Shown: positions 1 through 8,750 of the stretch, one piece after another
Layout: every line of letters begins with the position of its first letter
Position numbering within the stretch: position 1 is the stretch's first letter
Position numbers and translations under genes: made by a program
DNA from: Aldehydirespirator sp965204875
Lineage (GTDB): Bacteria; Actinomycetota; Acidimicrobiia; Acidimicrobiales; Aldehydirespiratoraceae
Length of the DNA stretch: 64,000 nt
Assembly (NCBI GenBank): GCA_965204875.1
Contig: OZ242020.1
Span: 372,001 to 436,000 of the forward strand
Reading direction: 5' to 3'
Notes under the pieces: model-generated
Told to the model about the DNA's origin: nothing
The model's database searches: none
The model's input: only the letters and a program-made list of their open reading frames with translations

Positions 1-1
1 C

Positions 2-397
2 GGCTTCCACCGCGCCGGCGTGGACCGGGCGCGCGCCAGGGTGATCCGCGTCGCCGCGAGATACGCCGAGCGCATTGAGGCGCTGGAGCTACGGCCGGCC
101 GCCGAGGCGCTCCAGTGGCAGCAGCGCCTGCCCGGAGTGGGGCCGTGGACCGCCGCGCGCACCTCTGGCGTCGCCGCGGGCGACCCAGATGCGGTGCCGG
201 TGGGCGACCTGCACGTGCCGCGGCTCGTGACATACGCCCTCAGCGGCGCGAGCGACGGCGACGACGCCTCGATGCTGGAGCTCCTAGAGCCCTACGCCGG
301 CCACCGGGGCCGTGTGGTGCGCCTGGTCAAGGCCGCCGGCATCGGCCCCCCTCGCCACCATCCCGCGCCGACCCGCCACGACATCAGCCGCATCTAA
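2..397 (+). CDS. DNA-3-methyladenine glycosylase-like protein, C-terminal part (5' end outside window)
   Basis: The reading frame is open from the window edge to a TAA stop, so only the last 131 or so codons are seen. The segment LPGVGPWTAA is a helix-hairpin-helix turn, followed by GDPDAVPVGD, which holds the Asp expected as catalytic residue in HhH-GPD base-excision glycosylases of the AlkA type. These enzymes cut the N-glycosidic bond of alkylated purines. The tail after about residue 110 is Pro/His-rich and ordinary for a short unstructured end. The in-frame ATG/GTG codons near the edge are internal. Identification rests on the HhH-Gly/Pro-Asp signature alone, so the exact substrate is unknown. 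Confidence 0.75.
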   Translation, partial: GFHRAGVDRARARVIRVAARYAERIEALELRPAAEALQWQQRLPGVGPWTAARTSGVAAGDPDAVPVGDLHVPRLVTYALSGASDGDDASMLELLEPYAGHRGRVVRLVKAAGIGPPRHHPAPTRHDISRI

Positions 398-511
398 CCC
401 CCCACAAGCACACCAGAAGGGTCACGGCCAACAGACCTGCCGCACTAACGCCGACCCGCATGAAACACCAGGCTCCAGCGGTCACGGCCACAGGTCCACA
501 GACCTGCAGCA

Positions 512-1141
512 TCAAGCCAGACCCAGCTCCGAGATGCGCTCGAGCACCCGCTCGGCCTCGGCGCCGATCGTGGTGCTGTCGCCGTGGCCGGTGTGCACCA
601 CCGTGGCGGGCGGCAGGCTCAACAGGCGGTCGCGGATACTGCGCAGGATCGTGGGCTCATCGCTGTGGCTGCGGCCCGTGGCGCCAGGTCCGCCGCAGAA
701 CAGTGTGTCGCCCGACAGCACCCGGCCGTCGGCCTCGTCGAAGAAGCAGCAGCAGCCCGGCGAGTGGCCCGGAGTGTGGATCACACCGAGCCGGTGGCCG
801 CCCGCCGCCAGCACCGACCCTGGCTGGAGGTCGCGGTCGGGGGCGTCGTCGGGATGCACCGCGTCCCACAGCATCCGGTCGCCGGGGTGAAGCAGCACCG
901 GAGCGTCCACGGCGTCGCGCAGCGCGATGGCCGCATTGATGTGGTCGTTGTGGCCGTGGGTGCAGACGATGGCAGCCACCCGCCGACCCGCTGCGGCGGC
1001 CGCGATGGGCTCGTGGTCGTGGGCGGCGTCGAACACCAGCACCTCACGGTCGTCGCCCACCAGCCAGATGTTGTTGGTGACCTCCCACTCGCCCCCGTCG
1101 AGCGCGAAGATGCCGTCGGTCGTTACCAGCTCTACGGCCAT
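512..1141 (-). CDS. MBL-fold metallo-hydrolase, probable partner of mycothiol-dependent formaldehyde oxidation
   Basis: A 209-residue metallo-beta-lactamase fold protein with the metal motif HGHNDH near residue 62, a later HTPGHSPG motif with a ligand His, and a GDTLF motif with the bridging Asp, as in glyoxalase II-like thioesterases. It starts 15 nt downstream of the S-(hydroxymethyl)mycothiol dehydrogenase stop on the same strand. This pairing resembles the mycobacterial Rv2259/Rv2260 arrangement. By inference it could hydrolyse the S-formylmycothiol produced by its neighbour, releasing formate and free mycothiol in the cytoplasm. The fold is clear; the substrate is inferred from context only. 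Confidence 0.88.
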   Translation of the reverse strand: MAVELVTTDGIFALDGGEWEVTNNIWLVGDDREVLVFDAAHDHEPIAAAAAGRRVAAIVCTHGHNDHINAAIALRDAVDAPVLLHPGDRMLWDAVHPDDAPDRDLQPGSVLAAGGHRLGVIHTPGHSPGCCCFFDEADGRVLSGDTLFCGGPGATGRSHSDEPTILRSIRDRLLSLPPATVVHTGHGDSTTIGAEAERVLERISELGLA

Positions 1142-1156
1142 GACGCTTGAGATCCC

Positions 1157-2242
1157 CTAGATGACCACGACCGAGCGAAGCACCTCGCCGCGCTCCATCT
1201 TGTGGAAGGCCTCCTCCACGCCGGAGAGGTCGATGGTCTCGGACACGAAACCGTCAAGGTCGAGTCGACCTTGAAGATAGAGGTCGATAAGCATGGGGAA
1301 GTCCCTCGACGGCAGGCAGTCGCCGTACCAGCTCGACTTGAGGGCGCCGCCGCGCCCGAACACCTCGATGAAGGGCAACTCGATGGTCATGTCGGGCCGG
1401 GGAACGCCCACCAGCACCACGGTGCCGGCCAGATCACGCGCCTCGAACGCCTGCCTGTAGGTCGTGGGCAGGCCCACCGCCTCGATGGCCACGTCCACCC
1501 CGTTGCCGCCGGTGAGGGACCTGATCTCCTCCACCGGGTCGGCCGCCGAGGAGTTGACGGTGTGGGTGGCCCCGAAGCCCCTGGCCCATTCGAGCTTGCG
1601 GTCGTCGATGTCCACCCCGATGATCGTCGTGGCGCCGGCCAGCTTGGCTCCGGCTATGGCCGCGTCGCCCACGCCGCCGCAGCCGAAGACGGCCACGCTG
1701 TCGCCCCGCCCGACGCCGCCGGTGTTTATGGCAGCGCCGATGCCGGCCATCACACCGCAGCCGAGCAGTCCCGCCGCGGTGGCAGGCGCGGAAGGATCGA
1801 CCTTGGTGCACTGCCCGGCGGCGACCAGGGTCTTGTCCGCGAAGGCGCCGATGCCGAGTGCGGGCGACAGTTCGGTGCCGTCGGCCAGCGTCATCTTCTG
1901 GGATGCGTTGTGGGTGCTGAAGCAGATGTTCGGGCGGCCCCGCAGGCACGACCGGCAGTTTCCGCACACGGCCCTCCAGTTGAGAATCACGAAATCACCC
2001 GGCGCCACCTCGGAGACGCCGTCACCGACGGACTCCACCACCCCGGCGGCCTCATGGCCGAGCAGGAACGGGAACTCGTCGTTGATGCCGCCCTCGCGGT
2101 AGTGCAGGTCGGTGTGGCAGACGCCGCAAGCCTGTATCGCCACCACAGCCTCGCCCGGTCCGGGGTCGGGAACCACGACCTCTTCGATGGTGACGGGATC
2201 GCCCACGGCTCTCGACACAACCCCTCGCACGGTCTGTGGCAT
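1157..2242 (-). CDS. mscR: S-(hydroxymethyl)mycothiol dehydrogenase (Zn-dependent, class III ADH family)
   Basis: A 361-residue medium-chain zinc alcohol dehydrogenase. The catalytic zinc motif CGVCHTD lies near residue 39 and GHEAAGVVE near 63. A structural-zinc type Cys set appears as CGNCRSCLRGRPNIC, and the NAD-binding GCGGVGDAA around residue 190. The sequence follows the mycothiol-dependent formaldehyde dehydrogenase subfamily (NAD/mycothiol-dependent). It oxidises the spontaneous adduct of formaldehyde with mycothiol to S-formylmycothiol. It is the first gene of a two-gene minus-strand operon with the MBL-fold hydrolase downstream. The start ATG is preceded on the coding strand by the AGGAGGGAC-like sequence at about 2247-2255, a good ribosome site. 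The same family also reduces S-nitrosomycothiol, a possible second role. Confidence 0.92.
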   Translation of the reverse strand: MPQTVRGVVSRAVGDPVTIEEVVVPDPGPGEAVVAIQACGVCHTDLHYREGGINDEFPFLLGHEAAGVVESVGDGVSEVAPGDFVILNWRAVCGNCRSCLRGRPNICFSTHNASQKMTLADGTELSPALGIGAFADKTLVAAGQCTKVDPSAPATAAGLLGCGVMAGIGAAINTGGVGRGDSVAVFGCGGVGDAAIAGAKLAGATTIIGVDIDDRKLEWARGFGATHTVNSSAADPVEEIRSLTGGNGVDVAIEAVGLPTTYRQAFEARDLAGTVVLVGVPRPDMTIELPFIEVFGRGGALKSSWYGDCLPSRDFPMLIDLYLQGRLDLDGFVSETIDLSGVEEAFHKMERGEVLRSVVVI

Positions 2243-2505
2243 GAATGAGTCCCTCCTGCTAGTCCGATCAGCCGGTCCGCTCGCACACTACCGCGCCGGC
2301 CCACCGTCGTCCCATAACAACGCCCCCGCACGCGGCGGCTGATCCCCTACCGCAGCCATGTGCATCCCGCAGAGTCCGGCCGCCTACGGGCGGGCGATGC
2401 GCACCCCGAGCAATCACCGGGCGGGACCCGGTCAGGGTTCACAAGGTGTTGGCCGGTCATCTACGGACGATGGGGACTGCTGCCGGTTGGGATACCGTGT
2501 ATCTA

Positions 2506-5500
2506 CTTATGGGGGAGTCTCCGACGGCGATGCCGTTTCGATCCGGTGGAGGCATTGATACTTCTTACCTTGCTGATTCCTTGGAACTAGCTTCAGTCTC
2601 TCTAGATGATTCTCTAATCTCTTCAATAATCAACCAGCCATTTCAAGACCCTGCTGTAGATCCTGTCCTCTGCTCTCCATACGACCCACCGGATCAGCAC
2701 TGGCCCCTTGACAGCCGCGGCCGTGCCAACCGAGACGAGCCGCCGCTGCGCGGGCGCAGGGATCCGCTGAGGATCAGCGTTCCGTCCGACGGAAAGGTCG
2801 CGGCCCAGGGCTCGTTCACCCTGGGCGACCGCAAGTCGAACCAGACGGTCATGGACATACGCAAAGCGGTAGCCGAGTGGCGGGCCGACAACTACGACGG
2901 CGCAACCGCTACCAGCAGGAGGCTGCTGCATCACTGGACCGATCCCCAGTCGATGCTGCTGCGCCCCTTCTTCGCCCAGGTGGAGGCCATCGAGACGTTC
3001 ATCTGGCTGCGCGAGGTGGTCACCCGGGCCAACCCTTCCCGCCGCCACGTCGAGACCGAGGCCCGCCGATTCAACGACGGGATCGTTCGGCTGTGCGCCA
3101 AGATGGCGACGGGAACCGGAAAGACCGCGGTGATGGGCATGGTGATCGCTTGGCAGACGCTCAACGCCGCCCGATCCCGGCGCACCCGCAACGTCCAGCA
3201 CACCGACCGCTTCGCTGTGCTGGCTCCCGGACACACCGTTCGGGAGCGCCTCAGCGTGCTGATCCCATCAAATGAAGACAACGTGTACGACGAGATGGGC
3301 CTGGTCCCGCAGGATCTGAGACCGCTGCTCAACCGGGCCCGGGTGAGGATCGTGAACTATCAGGCGTTCACCCGCAAGGACCTGATCGGCGACTCCGACG
3401 CCCGGAGACTGCTGGGCAAGGCCAAGAGCGACGACATCGAGTCGTGGGGTGCGACGGTGCGCCGGGTCCTGGGTGACATCGCCGATGGCAACGGTCGTGT
3501 CTGCGTCATCAACGATGAGGCACACCACTGCTACCTGCCAAAGGAGAACAGGCGCAGGCGGAGCCGGGAGGACAAGAAAGAGAACGAGCGGGCCGCGGTG
3601 TGGTTCAACGCGATCCGGGCCATGCGCGATGCGAAGATTCTCGGCCCGGCATCCGAGGAGCACGGCCAGGAGTTCCCGGTATATGACTTCTCGGCGACGC
3701 CCTTGTGGATCGACACCGCCAGCAGGTCCGAGCCGGAGCAGTTCCAATGGGTCGTCTCGGATTTCGGCCTGATCGAGGCCATCGAATCCGGTCTGGTGAA
3801 GGTGCCCCGAGTGCCCATCGACGACGACAGCAGCCGCGACGAGACGATCTGGCGGCGGCTCTACGACAACACCAACCCCAAGGACCTCCGCAACTCGCTC
3901 AGTTCGGCCACGGCGGGGCGCCGGCTGCCCGACCATCTTCACAGTGCGGTCCAGGCCGTGGTCAATGACTGGGAGCGCAAACTCCGCGTCTGGGAAGGCG
4001 ACCCCGCCGGCGGCAATGGCCAGCGCCGGCCGCCTCAGCCGACCCCGCCGGTCATCATCTTCGTGGCCAACAACATCAGGAACGCCACCGCCCTGTGGGA
4101 GTGGCTGTCGGGCCGCGTGGGCGACGACGGGACGGTCACCCACGGAGCATTCCCGGAGCTTGCCAACGTCAACGAGCACGGCCAGTGGCACAAAGAGCCC
4201 AGAACGCTGCTGGTGCACAGCGAGGTGGGCGGCAGCGACACCATCCCCAAGCCGCTCAAGGAGATGCTGGTGCGAGCGGCCGGCTACCAGAAGAGCTCAG
4301 ACGCCGAGCAAGCGGTGCGCGAGATGCTGAACACGGTGGGCAAACCGGGCCGGCCGGGGGCACCGGTGCGATGCGTCGTCTCGGTGAGCATGCTCACCGA
4401 GGGCTGGGACGCCCGCACCGTGACCCACATCGTCGGCTTCAGGGCCTTCGGCACCCAGCTGCTGTGCGAGCAGGTGACGGGGCGGGCGCTGCGCCGCACC
4501 TCCTACGACTCGTTCCGCGAACCCGAAGCCGGCGGGCCGCCGCGACTGGAGGCCGAGTACGCCGATGTGGTGGGCATCCCGTTCGAGTTCATGCCCGACG
4601 TGAACCAGCCCGAGCCGGCGCCCCGCCCGCCCAGGCCGCGCACCCGGGTCTTCACTGTGGAGGGCAAACGAGAGTTCCGCGTGGCTTGGCCCCAGGCGGT
4701 CGAGTACATCCGTGTCGCTCCTCAAGGGGCATTCGACCTTGACCCGGAGAGGGTGGCCAAGTGGAACCTGCCACTCAGGGTCGATCCGTCCGTTGCCGCG
4801 CTCGAAGGGGTCGCCGGGAAGTCCGAGTTGATGGGATCCGTTCCCGACGGGGCGCGACAACGCACTGCCTTGCTTGAGCTGGCATCGGCCGTCACCGCCC
4901 AGGTAACGACCCCCGACGACGCAGCGGCCTTCGACGGGAGGGCGGCCGGGTTGGGGCAGGTCTCGCTGTTCCGCTCCGCCGTCGAGGCAAGCCGGCGCTG
5001 GGCGTCCCATCCGTCTGTGGCGGTGAAAGACCTGTGGAGTCTGAACTCCTCGGCCCGCCGCACCGAGGCCGCCAATGCGATTCTTGCCGCCTGCGACTTC
5101 CGCGAGATCGGCTCGGCGCGCCGGGCCCGGCTGGCCAACCCGCCGATACTCGACACCTCAGGCGTGGACTTTATGACCACCCTGTCCACCGTCGAGGCCC
5201 GCCGGTCGGAACTGTCCCACGCCGCCTGCCACTCGCGGCTCGAACTCGACACCGCAACCAGGCTCGATGAGCATCCGAGGGTGCTGCGCTGGGTCCGCAA
5301 CTTCCAGCTGGGCTGGACCATCCCCTACCACAGAGACGGTACCTGGGCACGATACGAGCCCGACTTCGTGGCAGTGCTCGACAACGGCGTCAACCTGGTG
5401 ATCGAGTGCAAGGGCGCGTATGACAGCAGGGCCTATATCGCCGCGCAGTACGCCCGTGACCACTGGATACCCAGCATCGCCGGAACCACCGACCTGCCCG

Positions 5501-5607
5501 ACGATCTCCGCCGCTGGGCCTACGCGGTGATAGACGACCCGGACTCGATCCGCCACCAGCTCGACGTTGCCATCAACGAGACATCCCATAGGCAACCCGT
5601 CCCATGA
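2506..5607 (+). CDS. Type III-like restriction enzyme Res subunit: SF2 helicase with C-terminal PD-(D/E)XK nuclease
   Basis: About 1033 residues. The helicase core has Walker A MATGTGKTAV near residue 200, a DEAH box in INDEAHH near 337 and motif III FSATPLW near 395. Motif VI-like residues follow the LTEGWDARTV stretch near 630 (QVTGRALRR). The C-terminus carries YEPDF near 950 and IECKG near 966, the PD-(D/E)XK nuclease core. The domain order matches BPTD_3080-type and type III Res proteins, which translocate on DNA and cut with a partner Mod. The start is uncertain: in-frame GTG 2446 and ATGs at 2470, 2506 and 2530 are all possible and none has a strong ribosome site. Codons 2555-2650 are A+T-richer than the rest. 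The mod gene follows directly. All catalytic motifs are present, so the protein looks intact. Confidence 0.88.
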   Translation, partial: LMGESPTAMPFRSGGGIDTSYLADSLELASVSLDDSLISSIINQPFQDPAVDPVLCSPYDPPDQHWPLDSRGRANRDEPPLRGRRDPLRISVPSDGKVAAQGSFTLGDRKSNQTVMDIRKAVAEWRADNYDGATATSRRLLHHWTDPQSMLLRPFFAQVEAIETFIWLREVVTRANPSRRHVETEARRFNDGIVRLCAKMATGTGKTAVMGMVIAWQTLNAARSRRTRNVQHTDRFAVLAPGHTVRERLSVLIPSNEDNVYDEMGLVPQDLRPLLNRARVRIVNYQAFTRKDLIGDSDARRLLGKAKSDDIESWGATVRRVLGDIADGNGRVCVINDEAHHCYLPKENRRRRSREDKKENERAAVWFNAIRAMRDAKILGPASEEHGQEFPVYDFSATPLWIDTASRSEPEQFQWVVSDFGLIEAIESGLVKVPRVPIDDDSSRDETIWRRLYDNTNPKDLRNSLSSATAGRRLPDHLHSAVQAVVNDWERKLRVWEGDPAGGNGQRRPPQPTPPVIIFVANNIRNATALWEWLSGRVGDDGTVTHGAFPELANVNEHGQWHKEPRTLLVHSEVGGSDTIPKPLKEMLVRAAGYQKSSDAEQAVREMLNTVGKPGRPGAPVRCVVSVSMLTEGWDARTVTHIVGFRAFGTQLLCEQVTGRALRRTSYDSFREPEAGGPPRLEAEYADVVGIPFEFMPDVNQPEPAPRPPRPRTRVFTVEGKREFRVAWPQAVEYIRVAPQGAFDLDPERVAKWNLPLRVDPSVAALEGVAGKSELMGSVPDGARQRTALLELASAVTAQVTTPDDAAAFDGRAAGLGQVSLFRSAVEASRRWASHPSVAVKDLWSLNSSARRTEAANAILAACDFREIGSARRARLANPPILDTSGVDFMTTLSTVEARRSELSHAACHSRLELDTATRLDEHPRVLRWVRNFQLGWTIPYHRDGTWARYEPDFVAVLDNGVNLVIECKGAYDSRAYIAAQYARDHWIPSIAGTTDLPDDLRRWAYAVIDDPDSIRHQLDVAINETSHRQPVP

Positions 5608-5641
5608 CTCCCAACCGCTACCAGCTCGACGTTGCCATCAA
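5554..5641 (+). repeat. 63-bp direct duplication of the res 3' end
   Basis: The stretch ACCAGCTCGACGTTGCCATC occurs at about 5556 and again at 5619, a 63-bp spacing. The first copy lies in the last codons of res, the second in the spacer before mod. As a result two TTG codons, at 5567 and at 5632, open with the same peptide MPSTRHP in different frames. The duplication creates a spurious N-terminal extension for mod. Confidence 0.85.
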
Positions 5642-5668
5642 CGCGCCATCCGAGAGACTGCACCTGCC

Positions 5669-8281
5669 ATGACCCGAAGGAACTCCAACCGACCGCCTGG
5701 CTCCTACCGCCACGAGCAGGCCGACCGGGTGAACCAACCCACCGTCGAGACCTCGCCGCTGCTCGACGACGAGACACGCGCGCCCAGGCCATTCTCGCTT
5801 CCGGCGGCCCCCCCCCCGCGCGCCGATAGAGCCGAGGCACCTGAGCCCAGACTGTGGTGGGACAGGCAGGGCCGCACGTCGGCACATGACGGCCCGCGGG
5901 AGTTCGCCAGCACCCCCCTGTACACCAGGGAGAAGGTCAACCCCCTCAGCCTGATCGACCAGCTCCGCAAACCCGGTACCGGGGTGCCGCTCAACCTGTT
6001 CGACGATTTCAACGGGCTGCCCGCCAGCGCTCAGAAGTGGGAGTTCTACCAGCACTCGGGGCACTGGCAGAACCGGCTCATACACGGCGACAGCTCCCAG
6101 GTGATGCAGTCGCTGATCGACCGAGACGGCCTCGGCGGGCACGTGCAGATGATCTACTTCGACCCGCCCTACGGCATCGGCTTCAAGAGCAACTTCATGT
6201 CCCAGACCGGCCGCACCGACGCCAACGACATCCCCGTAGGCGACACCCTTCCAGTGAAGGCGTTCAAGGACACCTACACCAACGGCATCCACTCATACCT
6301 CGACGAGCTCCACGAGCGGCTCACCCTTTTCCACGAGCTACTGTCCGACACCGGCTCACTGTTCGTGCAGATCGGCGACGAGAACGTCCACCGCGTGGCA
6401 GTCCTGCTCGACGAAGTATTCGGCGCCGAGAACCGAGTGGCCACCATTACTTGGAAGCCAACTAGCGGATCCTCTTCCAAGACCTTGCCTGAGTCGGCCA
6501 GCTACCTACTCTGGTACGCGAAAGACAGGGGTCATGTGAAGTATCGACAACTCTACTCGCCGCTGACGCGATTGGAGAAGATCGCACACATGAGTTCTTA
6601 CGTGATGGTCGAACTTGCCGATCTCACAACTCGTAAACTGACGGACGCAGAGAGGGCAGATCCGGACGGCCAACTACCAGAAGGAGCTCGCATCTATAGA
6701 AGAATGGCGCTTACCTCTCAGGGCGCATCTACCACTGGACGCACCTGTGAGTATGTGTATAATGGAGTCACCTACCACTCCGGGCCCACGCGCCAGTGGG
6801 GAGTCTCCACTCCGGCGGAGTGGAGACTCCCCAATGGGACAGATCCACGCGCCAGTGGAGAGTCCGGCGCGCCTGACGGCGCGCCGGAGGAGATCTCTGG
6901 CCTGGACCGGCTCGCCGAACTGAATCGGCTAGAAGGCACCGGGCCAACCGGAAGCCTGCACTGGAAGTGGTACGAACATGAGGTGCCAGGCCGCCGAATC
7001 GACAATGTCTGGCACCGTCTGCAAAACCCGTCGAACAAGCGGTATTCCGTACAAACGGCTAACTCCGTCATCGAGCGCTGCCTGCTCATGGCTACCGACC
7101 CGGGCGATCTGGTGCTCGACCCCACTTGCGGCTCGGGGGTTACCGCCGACATGGCCGAGCATTGGGGGCGCCGCTGGATTGCCATCGATGTCGGCCGGGT
7201 GGCGATCGCCATCGCCCGCAGACACCTGCTCACTGCGGTGCATCCGTGGTATCGCACTCGCGACGGCGGCAACGACCCGGCCTCCGGACTCGAAGTGGAG
7301 ACCATGCAACGGGTGTCGGCGGCCACACTGGCCTACGACAAGGTGAACGACCCCGAGAACACCATCCACCTGGTGGACCGACCTACCGAGGACACCAAGC
7401 GCAAGCGGCTCACCGGCCCGTTCACCGTGGAGTCGGCGTCGCCCTACGCCTACCTGCCGTTCGACGACACCACTCCTGCCGACATGGGCGCAGCCGCGGG
7501 CGAGGATGCCGAGCGCCTGCTCGACGCGCTCGCCGAACACCCGATCTGTGACAGCGACGGCCACACGGTCATGGAGATATCAGAGATCATCGGATGGCCG
7601 GGCGGGCGCCTGGTCACCCACGAGGCCGACTGCTCCTCCCCCGGCCGTCAGACCCGGATCGCCGCCGCGGTGATGCTGGCCGCTCCCGACGCCACGGTAA
7701 CCGCCGATCAGATCGCGGCCGCCGCGGCCGAGGCCCGTCAGGCCGGAAGCGACATCTCCGACCTGATCGTCGTGGCCAGCGCCTTCGACAACAACGCCCC
7801 GCACGCGGCGGGCCGGGTCAGGGTTCACAAGGTGGCCACCGCCCGCGACCTTCAGATCGCCGCTCTCGCACCTGAGGATGACTCGGGGGCGCTCACCCTG
7901 CTGGGCGAGCCCGACGTGCTGTGCCGGCAGGCCGACGACGGCAGGCTCATCGTCGAGCTGATCGGCTACGACACCTACGATCCCACCACCGGCTTCGTGC
8001 GCCCGTCATCCGCCGACGACGTGGACTGCTGGATGATCGACACCAAACACGACGGCACCGCCTTCTTCCCGCGGCTCGTCTACCTGCCCGCCTACAAGCG
8101 CGGCGATACCGCCATCAAGCGGCTGGTCAGGACCCTGGGAAGAGACCTCGACCCTGCCGCCGAGAAAGCTCTATGCGGGCTGCGTTCACAGCCGTTCCCG
8201 CCACCGGAGCCCGGCAACACCGTCGCCGTGAAGATCATCACCCACACCGGCGCAGAAATGACCACCATTATCGACCCCTAA
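5669..8281 (+). CDS. Type III-like site-specific DNA methyltransferase, Mod subunit (N6-adenine type)
   Basis: About 870 residues from ATG 5669; the open frame reaches back to TTG 5567, but that extension is made from a duplicated res end. Motif IV DPPYG is near residue 165 and the AdoMet motif DPTCGSG near 484, so IV precedes I as in beta-class methyltransferases. DPPY indicates adenine N6 methylation. A target-recognition-like region lies between the two motifs, and about 330 further residues follow motif I, as in long Mod proteins paired with Res helicases. It would supply both sequence recognition and protection for the Res partner. The segment 6786-6888 (residues about 373-407) is odd: it holds two perfect hairpins and a 14-bp direct repeat and reads as an in-frame insertion. 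Confidence 0.88.
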   Translation: MTRRNSNRPPGSYRHEQADRVNQPTVETSPLLDDETRAPRPFSLPAAPPPRADRAEAPEPRLWWDRQGRTSAHDGPREFASTPLYTREKVNPLSLIDQLRKPGTGVPLNLFDDFNGLPASAQKWEFYQHSGHWQNRLIHGDSSQVMQSLIDRDGLGGHVQMIYFDPPYGIGFKSNFMSQTGRTDANDIPVGDTLPVKAFKDTYTNGIHSYLDELHERLTLFHELLSDTGSLFVQIGDENVHRVAVLLDEVFGAENRVATITWKPTSGSSSKTLPESASYLLWYAKDRGHVKYRQLYSPLTRLEKIAHMSSYVMVELADLTTRKLTDAERADPDGQLPEGARIYRRMALTSQGASTTGRTCEYVYNGVTYHSGPTRQWGVSTPAEWRLPNGTDPRASGESGAPDGAPEEISGLDRLAELNRLEGTGPTGSLHWKWYEHEVPGRRIDNVWHRLQNPSNKRYSVQTANSVIERCLLMATDPGDLVLDPTCGSGVTADMAEHWGRRWIAIDVGRVAIAIARRHLLTAVHPWYRTRDGGNDPASGLEVETMQRVSAATLAYDKVNDPENTIHLVDRPTEDTKRKRLTGPFTVESASPYAYLPFDDTTPADMGAAAGEDAERLLDALAEHPICDSDGHTVMEISEIIGWPGGRLVTHEADCSSPGRQTRIAAAVMLAAPDATVTADQIAAAAAEARQAGSDISDLIVVASAFDNNAPHAAGRVRVHKVATARDLQIAALAPEDDSGALTLLGEPDVLCRQADDGRLIVELIGYDTYDPTTGFVRPSSADDVDCWMIDTKHDGTAFFPRLVYLPAYKRGDTAIKRLVRTLGRDLDPAAEKALCGLRSQPFPPPEPGNTVAVKIITHTGAEMTTIIDP
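6786..6888 (+). repeat. Two perfect hairpins and a direct repeat inside mod
   Basis: At 6797-6833 a 17-bp perfect stem (GGGGAGTCTCCACTCC and its complement) closes on a 3-nt loop. At 6863-6888 an 11-bp perfect stem (TCCGGCGCGCC) closes on TGAC. Each is preceded by CCACGCGCCAGTGG (6786-6799 and 6845-6858). The frame stays open, encoding a Gly/Pro/Arg-rich segment in the region between the methyltransferase motifs. Confidence 0.9.
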
Positions 8282-8293
8282 GCCACAGACCGC

Positions 8294-8750
8294 TCAATTC
8301 GCGACGCCGCCAGACGGCTCGCCTTCCTGAAGTTCTCTCACCGCCGCGAGTGCCGCTTCTGCGATTACCTGGCGCTCGTCATCGTCAAGTGGACTTCGGG
8401 CGGGGAGCATGGCCTCGATGGCTTCCCAGTCGAAGCCTCGTCTGAGCTTGCGCTGAAGCATCCGGTGTTTCCGCTTGGGATTCCAGTCCTCAGTCTGGAG
8501 TAGCTGGAACCATCGCCAGCACGCTCCGGTCTCCCAGATGCACCAAGTCGATGTCCTCGGAGTAGCGCGCCTGCCTCTCGCCATACAGCTTGTGTAGAGC
8601 GGTCCCGCCGATCATCGCGAACTCGTCCGCGGCGGCTGACCGGCTCCACGCGTGGATGATCCGCTCCAGCAAGAGGTCTTGCTCTACTTGCCTGAACTCG
8701 CCCCAGGGATGCGTCTGCCGCCATTGCTCGACGGCCTCGGTGGGAAGCAT
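8294..8750 (-). pseudogene. AbiEii-like nucleotidyltransferase toxin, frameshifted and shortened
   Basis: The reading frame starts at ATG 8750, overlapping the AbiEi stop by ATGA. It contains IGGTALHKLYG followed by RYSEDIDL, the Gly-Gly and Asp-x-Asp catalytic motifs of AbiEii/MenT-type nucleotidyltransferases. That frame ends at 8490 after 86 residues. A second frame on the same strand continues from about 8520 to 8294 with plausible coding sequence (FDWEAIEAMLPARSPLDDD). The combined length of about 150 residues is well short of the roughly 250-300 residues usual in the family. I read this as a decayed toxin with an internal deletion and frameshift. A sequencing error could explain the frameshift but not the missing length. 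Confidence 0.6.

Noticed and set aside
5567..5668. TTG start of mod at 5567 or 5632
   Set aside because: Both codons lie in a duplicated res end; ATG 5669 is the first start outside the duplicate.
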